Source: Amycolatopsis suaedae | GTDB taxonomy: Bacteria > Actinomycetota > Actinomycetes > Mycobacteriales > Pseudonocardiaceae | DNA: 64,000 nucleotides | Reading direction: 5' to 3' | Assembly (NCBI RefSeq): GCF_004214935.1 | Contig: NZ_SFCC01000002.1 | Coordinates: 62,001 to 126,000, forward strand | In this document: one piece after another, positions 31,048-41,042 of the stretch | Numbering within the stretch: position 1 is the first letter of the stretch | Layout: every line of letters begins with the position of its first letter | The notes under the pieces: generated by a model | The model's database searches: none | What the model was told of the DNA's origin: nothing | The model's input: the letters and a program-made list of their open reading frames with translations, nothing else | Program-made: the position numbers and the translations under genes

Positions 31048-33195
31048 TTACCGGCGCTTGATCAACCGGGTGATTCTCGACGTCGCCGGCTTGAGCTCCT
31101 CGACCTTCAGCGCCATCAGCACGCCGAACGACACGCCGATGCCGACCACGCCCTGGAGCACCAGCTTCACCCACGCCTGCAGCGTCGGGCCGAGGAAGTC
31201 GGGCACCAGCCAGCCGACGGCTAGCGCCGCCCCGACGCCCGCGCCGCTGGCGACCACGGTGAACAGGATCACGCCGAGCACGCGCTTGCTGCGCAGGTGG
31301 CCGAGGCGCACCCACAGCCACACCTGGCCGAGGATGGCGCCGATGACGAACACCAGCGAGTTGACCATCATCACGCCGAGCACCACGTGCTGCGGCGCGA
31401 GCAGGGAGGACGCCAGGAACAGCAGCGGGATCTTGACCGCCGTCATCACGACCATGATCAACGTCGGCGACCGCGAGTCCTTCAGCGCGTAGAACACCCG
31501 CATCTGCAGCATGACCAGCGCGTACGGCAGCAGGCCGAACGCCGAGACGGCCAGCGCCTGGCCGAGCCGCTCGGCCTGGTCGACCTCGCCCTTGCCGATG
31601 GCGAACAACGCGATACCGATCGACGTGCCTGCCACGGTCATCACCGCGGAGATCGGCACGAGCATCACCGTGGAGATCCGGGAGGCGTAGGACAGGTCCG
31701 CGACCAGCTTCTTCGTCTCGCCGTCGGCCGCCGAGCGGCTCATCCTCGGCATGATGGCCGTCAGCAGCGACACGCCGATGACGCCGTAGGGCAGCTGGAA
31801 CAGCAGCCAGGCGTTGGAGTAGATCGACACGCCACCTGCCGCGCCGCTGGTCAGCACGTTGGTGTTGACGATCATGCCGACCTGGCTCACCGCGACGTAG
31901 CCGAACACCCACAGCGCCAGGCCGCCGAACTCCTTGAGCCGGTCGTCGATGCCCCACCGCCACTTGAAGCGGAAGCCGGACCGGCGCAGCGCCGGGACCA
32001 GGAACAAGGCCTGCACGGTCATGGCGGTCAGCACGCCGGCGCCGAGGATGATGACCTTCGGCTCGGACATCCGCGACGGCACGATCGTCGGGTCGCCGGG
32101 GGCGAGCGCGAACGCGGCGATGGTGGCGAAGATGACCAGGTTGTTGATCACCGGCGCCCACTGGGCCGGGCCGAAGATCTGCTTGGCGTTCAGCACCGCC
32201 GACAGCACCGCGAACAGGCCGTAGAACAGCAGGCCGGGCAGCAGCAGGTAGGCGAACCAGGTGGCCAGCTCGAGGTTCGCCTCGCCACCGTCGGACATCA
32301 GCAGCGAGGTGATCTGCGGCGCGAAGAACACCGACACCACGGTCCCGACGAACAGGATCGTGGTCGCCATGGTGATGAGGCGCTGGGTGTACGCCTCGCC
32401 GCCGTCCTCGTCGTCCTGCGAGCGCACCAGCAGCGGCACGACGACGCTGGTCAGCACGCCACCGAGGAGCAGCTCGTTGATGATCAGCGGCAGCGTGTTG
32501 GCGACGGTGAACGAGTCGTAGAGCACGCCGAGGGTGGCGACCCAGCCGAGCATGACCTTCCAGGCGAACCCGGTGATGCGGCTGGTCAGCGTGGCGATGG
32601 CCATCCGGCCGGAGGACTTGGCCAGTGACGGCGTGCCGCTGGCGCCACCGCTGGGCTGCGCCTCGGTCGGCGCGACGCCGTCGGCGATGCGGGGGATGAA
32701 CCGGGTGGCGTACTCCTCGTACGGCCGGTTCATGTCGGGGTCGGCCGACGGCCAGCGCGCGCCGGGCGGCAGGCCGCGGTCGACCGGGATCAGCTGGGTG
32801 TACTCGATCCGGGGCCGGGCGGGCGGCGGACCGCTCTGGCCCTCGCGGTGCCAGGGCCGGACCGGCGGCTCCGGCCGGGGCGGTCGCTGCGGGATGGGCG
32901 GCGGCCGTTCACCGGGGGCGAGCGGCCTCGGTGGCGGTGGCTGCCTGCGCTCCGGTGGCGGTGGGACGGGGACGGCCCGGGTCGGCGCCTGGGCGTTCCT
33001 CGGCGGCTGGCCGGTACCCGCGCGGCGCGGCACCGGGCGCCCGTCCGGCGGTGGCACCGGACGCTGCACCCGCGTCGGTGGTGGTGGTTGTTGTTGTCGG
33101 CGCCCACGTGGCGGTGGCTGGACAGGCGGCGGTGTCCGGTCAGCTTCCTGGCGCCTGGGTCGCTCCTGCCGCGAACCCGGCTCTCTGTCCAACAC
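31048..33195 (-). CDS. murJ: Lipid II flippase MurJ
   Basis: A 715-residue protein. Residues 1-~190 are a disordered Pro/Arg-rich cytoplasmic extension, and the rest is a MurJ/MviN core with about 14 membrane helices. It begins RMAIATLTSRITGFAWKVML and continues with VANTLPLIINELLLGGVL and VLNAKQIFGPAQWAPVINN, all family hallmarks. It flips lipid II across the membrane. It lacks the fused pseudokinase of mycobacteria, which is the next gene after a 92-base gap. The N-terminal extension may be a docking region. Confidence 0.94.
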   Translation of the reverse strand: MLDREPGSRQERPRRQEADRTPPPVQPPPRGRRQQQPPPPTRVQRPVPPPDGRPVPRRAGTGQPPRNAQAPTRAVPVPPPPERRQPPPPRPLAPGERPPPIPQRPPRPEPPVRPWHREGQSGPPPARPRIEYTQLIPVDRGLPPGARWPSADPDMNRPYEEYATRFIPRIADGVAPTEAQPSGGASGTPSLAKSSGRMAIATLTSRITGFAWKVMLGWVATLGVLYDSFTVANTLPLIINELLLGGVLTSVVVPLLVRSQDDEDGGEAYTQRLITMATTILFVGTVVSVFFAPQITSLLMSDGGEANLELATWFAYLLLPGLLFYGLFAVLSAVLNAKQIFGPAQWAPVINNLVIFATIAAFALAPGDPTIVPSRMSEPKVIILGAGVLTAMTVQALFLVPALRRSGFRFKWRWGIDDRLKEFGGLALWVFGYVAVSQVGMIVNTNVLTSGAAGGVSIYSNAWLLFQLPYGVIGVSLLTAIMPRMSRSAADGETKKLVADLSYASRISTVMLVPISAVMTVAGTSIGIALFAIGKGEVDQAERLGQALAVSAFGLLPYALVMLQMRVFYALKDSRSPTLIMVVMTAVKIPLLFLASSLLAPQHVVLGVMMVNSLVFVIGAILGQVWLWVRLGHLRSKRVLGVILFTVVASGAGVGAALAVGWLVPDFLGPTLQAWVKLVLQGVVGIGVSFGVLMALKVEELKPATSRITRLIKRR

Positions 33196-33259
33196 TCGCC
33201 CAATCCATATCGGCCAACTCTGCCGTCAAGGGTAATGGCCAGTGCCGCCGAACCGGGAA

Positions 33260-35380
33260 TCAGCGCGGCCTGCGCTCGCGAATCCGCCGGTAGATACGCC
33301 GTCCGGCGAGTAACACCAGTGCCACGCCCGCGGTGGCGGTGAGGATGACGGTGATCAGCCCGAACTCGCTCGACGTCAGGTCGAACCGCTGCGGCGAGCC
33401 CAGCTCGATGCCGTCGGTGGTGGCCAGCGAGACGTCGACGGTGAACCGTCCCGTTCGCAGTGCCTCGGCTTGGATGAACTGCTGGACCTGGCCCATCGCG
33501 GGGATCGGCAGGGGCTGGACCGGGTCGGTGCGCAGCCCGGTGTTGTTGTTCAGGGTGAGCTGCACGGTGATGCCGACCGGCAGCCCGTTCTTGATGAACA
33601 CCGGCAGCGGCGAGGAGCCCGAGGCCAGGGTGATCGGCTGACCCGGCGTCTCGATGGTCACCTTCCGCCGCATGGCGTCGAACTGGTCGCGGGCCAGGTT
33701 CGCGCCGGCCAGCGCGGCGCCGGTGTCACCTCGGGACGCCGTCGACGTCGCGCGGATCACCGCCTCCCGCAGCGGCTGGGTGAGCACCGCGGGCTGGGTC
33801 CTGGTCAGCGGGTCGACCGCCATGGCGCCGGTCAGCTCGGCCACGCCGTGCTCGGTCGTGCCGAGCGACTCGATGACGGCGCCGGGCAGCTCGACGGGCG
33901 CGTCCTTGGTGTAGTCCATGGCGGCGGTGCCCTCGACGGGTGCCTCCAGGACGTCGGTCAGCGGCGTCGGGTCGACGAACCCGGCCGTGGTCAGCTCGTT
34001 GACCGTGTCGAGCAGGCGGTCCAGCTCGGTGCCGGTGGCGGTCCAGCGGCGCGGCGGCGAGAGGATGAGCGGCCCGTTCGGCGGGCCCTGCTGGTTCAGC
34101 CCGGTGAGGAACGCGAGCGCGGCGATGCCGTTCTGCGCGGCGACGGCGGGCTGACCGGCCGGGGTGCTCGTGCCTGCCGCGGAGGTACCGCCCGCCATCG
34201 CCGTGGTGAGCAGGTCGTTCAGCGGCTGGCCCCGCAGCTGGGTGCCCTCGATGACGGCCGCGCCGCCCGGCAGCCTCCCCGGCTCGGTGATGACCGTGCG
34301 CACGCCCGCCTCGCCCAGTGTGTCCAGCGTGTCGGCGGTCAGCCCGCCACCGGGCCAGAGCACCCCGGGCAGCGGCTTGACGCCGAGGATCCGCTCGATC
34401 GCCGAGCCGTCGACGGCCTGCTTGACCAGCTCGGCGCCGCCGGTGACCTTGCGCAGGCCCGGCAGGTCTGCGTCGGCGAACGGCAGCTGGACGACGCAGT
34501 GCCCGCCAGCGAGCTGCTTGAACGAGTTCAGCCACAGCTGCGCGGCGTTCACCCCGCGGCCCTCGACGGTACCGCCGTCGGTGCGGACCTGGTAGCCCCT
34601 CGTCATCCGCTCGACGGTGCCCAGCAGGTCGGGGTCCACCGCGAAGCAGAGCGACGAGAACACGCCACCGCTGCCCTCGGCCGACCGTGCCGCGGCGAGC
34701 AGGCCGTCCAGGCGGCCGCCAGCGGACAGGTCGGCCGCCAACTGGTCGTCGGCGAGGACGAGCGGCCCGCCGAGCGGGGCGTCCAGCACCCGCGGCCTGC
34801 TGTCGGTGATGGGCCAGAGGATCGACAGCGGGGTGGCCTTGGCCGGCTTGGCCGGGGCCGCCTGCCCCGGCGCGCCCAGCGCGGGCAGCAGCATGCTCAG
34901 CGCGGCCAGCCGGGCGGGGCCGCCGAACTCCGGCGTGCCGTTGACGTTGACCAGCAGCGGGTAGACGCCCGGCCGGTTGACCGGCAGCGAGCGCAGCTCG
35001 TCACCGAAGTTGACGGTGATGTTGAACGGGACCTGCTGCCCCGGTTCGATGACGTCGGCGACCGGGACGAAGTTCGGCTGCGAGGCGTCCGCAGGCGGTG
35101 CCTCGGCCAGTGCCTCGGCCACCTGCCGCTGGCTGGTCTGCCGCTCGCCGATCTGGATACGGGCCCGGACGTTGGTGATCCGGCGGTCGCCGACGTTGGT
35201 GACCTTGCCGGCGATCGTGATGTTCTGCGAGGTCGACCGCACGACCCGCGGGTTCATCTGCTCGACGTCGAGCCGCAGCCTGCTCGGCCCCTCCGGAACC
35301 GGTTGGGCGGCCGCCACGCCGGTGATCGCGTGCAGCACCAGCAGGAACGCGGCCAGAACGACCGCGGCCAGCCTTCTCAC
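33260..35380 (-). CDS. DUF6049 family secreted/membrane protein (Rv3909-like)
   Basis: A 706-residue protein with a signal peptide ([20 protein letters not shown]) and one C-terminal membrane helix ([21 protein letters not shown]) followed by a basic tail ([13 protein letters not shown]). The large extracellular part has beta-rich segments at both ends. The arrangement and the position between NUDIX and murJ match Rv3909/DUF6049. Function unknown, though conserved with the MurJ cluster. It overlaps the NUDIX gene by 4 bases. Confidence 0.88.
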   Translation of the reverse strand: MRRLAAVVLAAFLLVLHAITGVAAAQPVPEGPSRLRLDVEQMNPRVVRSTSQNITIAGKVTNVGDRRITNVRARIQIGERQTSQRQVAEALAEAPPADASQPNFVPVADVIEPGQQVPFNITVNFGDELRSLPVNRPGVYPLLVNVNGTPEFGGPARLAALSMLLPALGAPGQAAPAKPAKATPLSILWPITDSRPRVLDAPLGGPLVLADDQLAADLSAGGRLDGLLAAARSAEGSGGVFSSLCFAVDPDLLGTVERMTRGYQVRTDGGTVEGRGVNAAQLWLNSFKQLAGGHCVVQLPFADADLPGLRKVTGGAELVKQAVDGSAIERILGVKPLPGVLWPGGGLTADTLDTLGEAGVRTVITEPGRLPGGAAVIEGTQLRGQPLNDLLTTAMAGGTSAAGTSTPAGQPAVAAQNGIAALAFLTGLNQQGPPNGPLILSPPRRWTATGTELDRLLDTVNELTTAGFVDPTPLTDVLEAPVEGTAAMDYTKDAPVELPGAVIESLGTTEHGVAELTGAMAVDPLTRTQPAVLTQPLREAVIRATSTASRGDTGAALAGANLARDQFDAMRRKVTIETPGQPITLASGSSPLPVFIKNGLPVGITVQLTLNNNTGLRTDPVQPLPIPAMGQVQQFIQAEALRTGRFTVDVSLATTDGIELGSPQRFDLTSSEFGLITVILTATAGVALVLLAGRRIYRRIRERRPR

Positions 35381-35883
35381 TCGGGAACTCCCTCTGCGAA
35401 CATCTCCCGCGCCTTGCGGACCAGCGTGCGTTCGTCGGCGTAGGCCAGCCGGCTCTCCAGTTCCCCCAGTGGAACCCAGGCGACCTCGGTGACCTCGACG
35501 TCCTCGTCGGACAGCTCGCCGCCGATCGCCTCCAGCAGGAAGTGGTGCACGGTCTTGTGCACCCGCCTGCGTTCGGCGACGAACCAGTAGTCGATCGTGC
35601 CGAGGAAGTCGAGAACCTGGGCGGAAATGCCGGTCTCCTCCTTCACCTCGCGCACGGCCGTCTGCTCGGTGGTCTCGCCGTCCTCGATGTGCCCCTTCGG
35701 CAGGGACCAGAGCAGTTTGCCGCGCCGGTCGAGGCGGCCGATCAGCACTGCCCGTTGCCGGTCGGCGTCGACCACGAGCCCGCCGGCCGAGGTCTCGTCG
35801 ACGGTGGTCAGCCTCCTGCCACGGCGGCGCCGGGATCGGCGTCCCGGTTTGGCACCACCGGCACGACCGGCCGATCCAGGCAT
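35377..35883 (-). CDS. mutT4: NUDIX hydrolase (MutT4-like)
   Basis: A 168-residue protein with a complete Nudix box [22 protein letters not shown] (key residues G, E, REVKEE, G) at ~75-97. The N-terminus is very basic ([11 protein letters not shown]). The preceding segment LLWSLPKGH is typical of MutT-like NTP/diadenosine hydrolases. The position matches Rv3908 (mutT4), so sanitation of oxidised or damaged nucleotides is likely. It is divergent from cca. Confidence 0.87.
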   Translation of the reverse strand: MPGSAGRAGGAKPGRRSRRRRGRRLTTVDETSAGGLVVDADRQRAVLIGRLDRRGKLLWSLPKGHIEDGETTEQTAVREVKEETGISAQVLDFLGTIDYWFVAERRRVHKTVHHFLLEAIGGELSDEDVEVTEVAWVPLGELESRLAYADERTLVRKAREMFAEGVPE

Positions 35884-35979
35884 GCTGCGATGCTAGTGCG
35901 TGGCCTGCTGTGGTGGACGTGAATGCGTAGCAGGACGGTCACCCACCCTGATGGTATGGGATCGGTACGCTGGTTCCTC

Positions 35980-37413
35980 GTGAACGAGCTAGTGGCCGAG
36001 CAGAACGCGGTGATCGGACTGATGCGGATTTCACCGGTGGCCGACGAGCTCGCCACGCGGTTCCGGGACGCCGGGCACCGGCTGTACCTGGTGGGCGGCA
36101 GCGTGCGGGACGCGCTGCTGGACCGGCTGTCGACCGACCTGGACTTCACCACCGACGCGCGTCCGGACCGGATCATGGAGATCGTCCGCGGCTGGGCCGA
36201 CGCCGTCTGGGACGTCGGCATCGCGTTCGGCACGGTCGGTGTCACCAAGGGCGGCATCCGGCTGGAGATCACCACGTTCCGGGCCGACAGCTACGACCGG
36301 GTCACCCGCAACCCCGAGGTGACCTTCGGCGACACCATCGAGGGTGACCTGCTGCGCCGCGACTTCACGGTCAACGCCATGGCCATCGACCTGACGACGA
36401 AGACCTTTGTCGACCCGTACAACGGCAAGGACGCCGTGCGGGACCGGATCCTGGACACCCCGGCGACGCCGCAGGAGTCGTTCGCCGACGACCCGCTGCG
36501 CATGCTGCGGGCCGCCCGGTTCGTCGCCCAGCTCGGCTTCACCCCGGCGCCGCGGGTGATCGAGGCGATGACCGACATGGCCGACGAGATCCGGCGCATC
36601 ACCGCGGAACGCGTGCAGGTGGAGCTGTCCAAGCTGATCACCGGCAGGTTCCCGCGACGCGGCATCGAGCTGCTGGTCGACACGGGGCTGGCCGAGCACG
36701 TGCTGCCGGAGGTGCCCGGCATGCGGCTGGCCATCGACGAGCACCACCAGCACAAGGACGTCTACCAGCACTCGCTGACCGTGCTGGAGCAGGCGATCGC
36801 GCTGGAGCGCAGGGACGACCCGGAGGCCGAGCCCGACCTGGTGCTGCGGCTGGCCGCGTTGCTGCACGACATCGGCAAGCCCGCGACCCGGCGGTTCGAG
36901 CCGGGTGGCGGGGTCAGCTTCCACCACCACGAGGTGGTGGGGGCCAAGATGACCCGCAAGCGTTTGCGGGCCCTCAAGTACAGCAAGGAGATCGTCGAGC
37001 AGGTCTCCCAACTGGTGTTCCTGCACCTGCGGTTCCACGGCTACGGCCGCGGCGAGTGGACCGACTCGGCCGTGCGCCGCTACGTCACCGACGCGGGCGA
37101 GCTGCTGCCGCGGCTGCACAAGCTTGTGCGGGCCGACTGCACGACCCGCAACAAGCGCAAGGCCAACGCGCTGCAGCGCACCTACGACGAGCTGGAGGAG
37201 CGGATCGCCCGCATCCAGGCGGCGGAGGACCTGGCGAAGGTGCGGCCGGACCTGGACGGCAACGAGATCATGGAGCTGCTCGGCCTGCCGCCGGGGCCGC
37301 TGGTCGGCAAGGCGTGGAAGCACCTGAAGGACGTCCGGCTGGACCGCGGCCCGCTCAGCCACGACGAGGCGGTCGCCGAGCTGCGCAGGTGGGCCGAGGA
37401 GAACGGTCTCTAG
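35980..37413 (+). CDS. cca: CCA-adding tRNA nucleotidyltransferase
   Basis: A 477-residue enzyme. LVGGSVRDALLDR and STDLDFTTDARP form the class II nucleotidyltransferase site, TFRADSYDR and EGDLLRRDFTVNAMA are family motifs, and an HD domain (LLHDIGKPATRRF) follows. It adds CCA to tRNA 3' ends, which is needed here because the two tRNAs in the window do not encode CCA. The gene corresponds to Rv3907c (pcnA). The start is uncertain: GTG 35980 is used; ATG 35956 and ATG 35923 are alternatives in frame. Confidence 0.94.
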   Translation: MNELVAEQNAVIGLMRISPVADELATRFRDAGHRLYLVGGSVRDALLDRLSTDLDFTTDARPDRIMEIVRGWADAVWDVGIAFGTVGVTKGGIRLEITTFRADSYDRVTRNPEVTFGDTIEGDLLRRDFTVNAMAIDLTTKTFVDPYNGKDAVRDRILDTPATPQESFADDPLRMLRAARFVAQLGFTPAPRVIEAMTDMADEIRRITAERVQVELSKLITGRFPRRGIELLVDTGLAEHVLPEVPGMRLAIDEHHQHKDVYQHSLTVLEQAIALERRDDPEAEPDLVLRLAALLHDIGKPATRRFEPGGGVSFHHHEVVGAKMTRKRLRALKYSKEIVEQVSQLVFLHLRFHGYGRGEWTDSAVRRYVTDAGELLPRLHKLVRADCTTRNKRKANALQRTYDELEERIARIQAAEDLAKVRPDLDGNEIMELLGLPPGPLVGKAWKHLKDVRLDRGPLSHDEAVAELRRWAEENGL

Positions 37414-37709
37414 GCGGTGATCGCCGCCGTCGCCCTGGCGGCCAGCGCGTGCAGGACATCGACGCGGGCGGGCGGCACGGTGATGTCCAGCCACAGCTCC
37501 GAGCTGGTGGCGGTCAGCGAGAAGGTCAGGTAGGCACTGCGGCTGACCGCCCACATCATCAGGTCGGCGACGTGGGCCGCGACCTCGCCGGTCGGGTCGA
37601 GTTCCAGCCGCAGCAACGCCGGGTCGGTGTGCCGGACCGCGCGCACGGCCGTGGTGAACAGCGTGTCGAACTCCGCCAGCCGCAGGTCGTCGCTCTGGTG
37701 CACCGCCAT
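37410..37709 (-). CDS. Hypothetical 99-residue protein
   Basis: A 99-residue, mixed alpha/beta protein starting MAVHQSDDLRLAEFD. It contains LTFSLTATSSELWLDITVPP and an Ala-rich C-terminal helix. I do not recognise a family, and no membrane or signal segment is seen. The stop codon overlaps the cca stop within CTAG. Reasonable codon use and a match to the divergent promoter region favour a real gene. An upstream in-frame start at 37805 is less likely. Confidence 0.55.
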   Translation of the reverse strand: MAVHQSDDLRLAEFDTLFTTAVRAVRHTDPALLRLELDPTGEVAAHVADLMMWAVSRSAYLTFSLTATSSELWLDITVPPARVDVLHALAARATAAITA

Positions 37710-37859
37710 ACAACGACGGTAAGCCCAGAGTTGGCCACACGGTGAAATCCGGTCCGCGATTAATGCGATTGGTGGCACTTCGACATCCGATAGTTCGCTT
37801 TGCATACGTTCTGTCAGATACTCAGTCCCCCAGATGAGCTAGAACGGGGTGAGGTGACG

Positions 37860-39155
37860 GTGTCGAAACGGCGGACGAGCTTCCTGCTCGCCCTGCTACG
37901 CCGGGGTGCACCGGCCATGGCGACGGCCACCAGCGAGCTGCGGGACGAGGTCGCGGACCCGACACCGGTGCGGGCGCTGCGCCGCATCTCGGTGATGGCG
38001 GGGCCGGTGGACACCGGCGCGCAGGACGGCCTGCTGCTCCGGGCCGCGCGGTACGTGGCGCTGGCCCCGCTGGTCTACCGGGTGTTCGCGGTGCCGGGTG
38101 CGCTGGTCGGCTTCCTCGCCACCACCGGCGGGCCGGGGACGGCCGTCGTGGTGGCGGTGGCCGTCTGCTCGTTGCTGCTGAACCTCTACGGCGTGCGGTG
38201 GATGCTGCGTTCCGCCCCGTTCCGGCCCGCTGCGGCCGTCCGGCTGCTGACGCTCGACGTCGTGTTCACCGTCGCCGCGAACCTGGCCGTCGGGCTGGCT
38301 GTCCCGCCGGCGGCGTTCGAGGCCGCCGCCGACGTGCCCGGTAAGCACCTGCTCGGGGCCATCGCCCTGCTGACGCTCGCCGTCGGCATGCCGTGGGGAC
38401 TCGCGCTGCTGGCGGCCGACGTCCCGCTGCACGGCACGATGTACTTCCTCAGCTCCGGCCAGTGGGACTTCGGGATCGCCGTCGGCAGGGTCGGCAGCAT
38501 GCTCGGCGTGCTGTTCACCGCCACCGGCGCGCTGATCCTGCTCGGCCTGGGCACCCGTCTCGCACTGGCCTACGGCATCCGCAACGGCATGCAGGCCGAG
38601 CAGGCCCGGCAGCATCGCCGCATCCACGACACCGTGCTGCAGACGCTGGAGGCGATGAGCCTGCCAGGGGCCGGCCCGCCCGAGGAACAGCTGGCCCAGC
38701 TACGCAGGCTGGCCCGCGCGCAGGCCAGCGAACTACGCAGGGCCATCGAGGCCGACGGGATGGCCACCAACCGCCCGCTCGGCGAGAAGCTGGCGTCGCT
38801 GGCCACGGAAATGGCCCGTGACGGGCTGCGGGCGCAGGTCGTGATCGCCGAGCTGGACGCCGCGACGCTCGACGAGGTGCGGCAGATCGCCATCCGCGAC
38901 GCCGTGCGGGAGGCCATGCGCAACACCATGAAGCACTCCGGCACCGACCACGTCGTGGTGCGGGTCGAGGAACGCGACGGCGGCATCGCGGTGATCACCC
39001 GCGACCACGGCACCGGCTTCAGCGCCGAGAACCGGCCACCCGGGTTCGGCATCAGCGAGTCCATCACCGCCCGGCTGGCCGAGGTCGGTGGGACCGCGAC
39101 CGTGGAATCCGCTCCCGGCAACGGCACGCGCGTGACATTGTGGGTGCCGTGTTGA
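37860..39155 (+). CDS. Membrane sensor histidine kinase (NarL/DesK-type)
   Basis: A 431-residue kinase. The N-terminal half has five or so membrane helices without a recognised sensor domain. The phospho-acceptor is in RRIHDTVLQTLEAM, the H-D type of NarL-family kinases. The ATPase domain has the N-box REAMRNTMKHSG, G1 RDHGTGF and G2 GFGISESI. No response regulator gene is adjacent, so it is an orphan. The start GTG 37860 follows GGTGAGG. Its stop overlaps the methyltransferase start. Confidence 0.85.
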   Translation: MSKRRTSFLLALLRRGAPAMATATSELRDEVADPTPVRALRRISVMAGPVDTGAQDGLLLRAARYVALAPLVYRVFAVPGALVGFLATTGGPGTAVVVAVAVCSLLLNLYGVRWMLRSAPFRPAAAVRLLTLDVVFTVAANLAVGLAVPPAAFEAAADVPGKHLLGAIALLTLAVGMPWGLALLAADVPLHGTMYFLSSGQWDFGIAVGRVGSMLGVLFTATGALILLGLGTRLALAYGIRNGMQAEQARQHRRIHDTVLQTLEAMSLPGAGPPEEQLAQLRRLARAQASELRRAIEADGMATNRPLGEKLASLATEMARDGLRAQVVIAELDAATLDEVRQIAIRDAVREAMRNTMKHSGTDHVVVRVEERDGGIAVITRDHGTGFSAENRPPGFGISESITARLAEVGGTATVESAPGNGTRVTLWVPC

Positions 39156-40012
39156 TCAACGCCACCGAACGCCTCGCCGAAGCCCTCGCCGCCGTCCGCG
39201 CCGGAGACCGCCGGAAGGCGGCCGAGCTCGCCGACTCCGCCGACTGCCCGCTCGGGACCGAGCTGGCGCTGCATCTGCGCGGGTCGGCAGGCCGGGAGGT
39301 CTACTCGCAACCGGACGCGTTCACGGCCTTCATCCGCGGTGGGCAGAACGTCGCGCTGTACGAGGCGCTCGCCGACCGGCTGGCCGCCCGGTACGCCGAG
39401 CTGACGGTGTCCACGCTGCTGGACGTCGGCTGTGGCGACGGCATGGCGCTGGTACCGGCACTGGAACGGGCCACCACCCGCCCGGCGACCGTCGGGTTGA
39501 TCGAACCGTCGGAGGCGTTGCTGACCGCCGCCGTCGAGCGGCTCGCCGGGCTGCCGGTGGAGGTGCGGTCCTGGGGCACCGGGGTTCTGGAGTACCTCGC
39601 CGCGGACGCCGGGAAGTGGACGCTGGCCCAGTCCACCTTCGCACTGCAGTCGCTGCCGCCGGACGCCCGGCTGGCTGCGCTGCGTGGTCTGCGGGAACGC
39701 TGCGACGCCGTCCTGATCGCCGAGTTCGACATCCCTGACATCGATGTCGACAGCGACGAGTACCTGACCTCGCTCGCGCGGCGGTACCAGCGTGGGCTGG
39801 AGCAGTACCCGGACAACGCCCGGCTGGTGGCGCAGGGCTTCCTGCTGCCGATGCTGCTCGGCCAGGCGGCGCCGCTGACCGGGGCGAACAACTGGGAGCA
39901 GCCTGCCGCCGCCTGGGTAGACCAGCTGCGGGCGGCCGGCTTCACCGAGGTGTCGGTCGAGCCGCTGGCCGAGTACTGGTGGTCCCCAGCGGTGGTGGTC
40001 AATGCCGCCTGA
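39149..40012 (+). CDS. SAM-dependent methyltransferase
   Basis: A 287-residue class I methyltransferase with motif I LLDVGCGDGMALVPALE, acidic loop VGLIEPSEALLTAA and motif IV-like LAQSTFALQSLP. The N-terminal ~75 residues are helical. It overlaps the histidine kinase by 7 bases and the P450 by 11 bases, so the three are likely co-translated. Its substrate is not indicated. It may methylate a small molecule together with the P450. Confidence 0.75.
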   Translation: MLINATERLAEALAAVRAGDRRKAAELADSADCPLGTELALHLRGSAGREVYSQPDAFTAFIRGGQNVALYEALADRLAARYAELTVSTLLDVGCGDGMALVPALERATTRPATVGLIEPSEALLTAAVERLAGLPVEVRSWGTGVLEYLAADAGKWTLAQSTFALQSLPPDARLAALRGLRERCDAVLIAEFDIPDIDVDSDEYLTSLARRYQRGLEQYPDNARLVAQGFLLPMLLGQAAPLTGANNWEQPAAAWVDQLRAAGFTEVSVEPLAEYWWSPAVVVNAA

Positions 40013-41042
40013 GCGGGTCATCAGCCCGGACGGCCAGTCGCTGTGGCTGGTCACCAGTGAGCCGGAGGTGCGGGCCGGTCTCGCCGACCCACGGCTGACG
40101 TCGAACCGGCAGCTCGTCCGCAACGGGCAGGTGCCGCCCATCCTGCACGTCAACCAGCGTGGCCGCGACGGCGAGGACCACGCCCGGCTGCGCAAGCTGG
40201 TGGCCTCGGCCTTCGGTACCGGCAAGGTCGCCGCCCTGCGGGAACGTGTCGTCGGCTACGCCGAGGAGCTGACCGACGGCATGACCGGCACGGTCGACCT
40301 GGTGGCCGAGTTCGCCGCGCCGCTGCCGACGGCGGTGATCTGTGAGCTGCTCGGTGTCCCCGACGATCACCGGAGCGACTTCGCGGACTGGACGTCGACG
40401 ATGATCGGCTCGACCGATCCGGCGCGGGTGCGTGACGCGGTGGCCAGCCTGCACCGGTTCGTCGTTAACCTGATCGAGGTGCGCCGGGCCGAACCGGGCG
40501 ACGACGTGCTGTCGGCGTGGATCGCCGCCCGCAGCCCCGACGGCGCCGGGCTTACCGACAACGAGCTGCTGTCGATGGCGGTCCTGACCATGGCCGCGGG
40601 CATCGAGAACGTCACCCATGTGCTCAGCCACGGCATCCTGCTGATGATCCGCGATCCGCAGCTGCGGGTCGGGTCGGACCTGGTCGAGCAGCTCATCCGG
40701 TTCACCGCCCCGACGGTGGTCTCGATCCGCCGGTTCGCGACGGCCGACGTGGAGATCGGCGGGGTGACCGTTCCCGAGGGTGACACCGTGTTGCTGGTGC
40801 TGACCTCGGTCGACCGCGACCCGGCGGCGCTGGCCGAACCGCCGTCGCCGCACCTGGGGTTCGGCCACGGTCCGCACCACTGCCTCGGCATCCACCTGGC
40901 CAAGACCGAGCTGGAGGTGGCCTTCGAGACGCTGCGTGGCCGGTTTCCCCGGCTGGAACTGGCCGTGCCGGAGGCGGAGCTGGTGTGGCGCCGCTCGTTC
41001 CGCTGTCACGCCCTGCGTGCGCTGCCGGTCCGAGTGGACTAG
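40002..41042 (+). CDS. Short cytochrome P450
   Basis: A 346-residue P450, roughly 50 residues shorter than usual. The heme loop is FGHGPHHCLG with the axial Cys. The K-helix ExxR is in VEQLIRFTAP. The I-helix reads MAAGIENVTHVL, with Asn where most have the oxygen-activating Thr. The N-terminus is short and the meander between DRDP and HLGFGHG lacks the usual FxDPDxFD segment. This suggests an altered or reduced monooxygenase. Its stop shares CTAG with the opposite gene. Confidence 0.82.
   Translation: MPPERVISPDGQSLWLVTSEPEVRAGLADPRLTSNRQLVRNGQVPPILHVNQRGRDGEDHARLRKLVASAFGTGKVAALRERVVGYAEELTDGMTGTVDLVAEFAAPLPTAVICELLGVPDDHRSDFADWTSTMIGSTDPARVRDAVASLHRFVVNLIEVRRAEPGDDVLSAWIAARSPDGAGLTDNELLSMAVLTMAAGIENVTHVLSHGILLMIRDPQLRVGSDLVEQLIRFTAPTVVSIRRFATADVEIGGVTVPEGDTVLLVLTSVDRDPAALAEPPSPHLGFGHGPHHCLGIHLAKTELEVAFETLRGRFPRLELAVPEAELVWRRSFRCHALRALPVRVD

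Noticed and set aside
29411..32161. A 916-codon frame joining the pseudokinase to the murJ region
   Set aside because: The part above 30955 overlaps murJ in a different frame and has no membrane helices. A strong ribosome site marks the real start at 30955.
37860..41042. The histidine kinase-P450 cassette as a conservon (cvn operon)
   Set aside because: The Roadblock/LC7, DUF742 and GTPase genes that define conservons are absent, and a methyltransferase is present instead.
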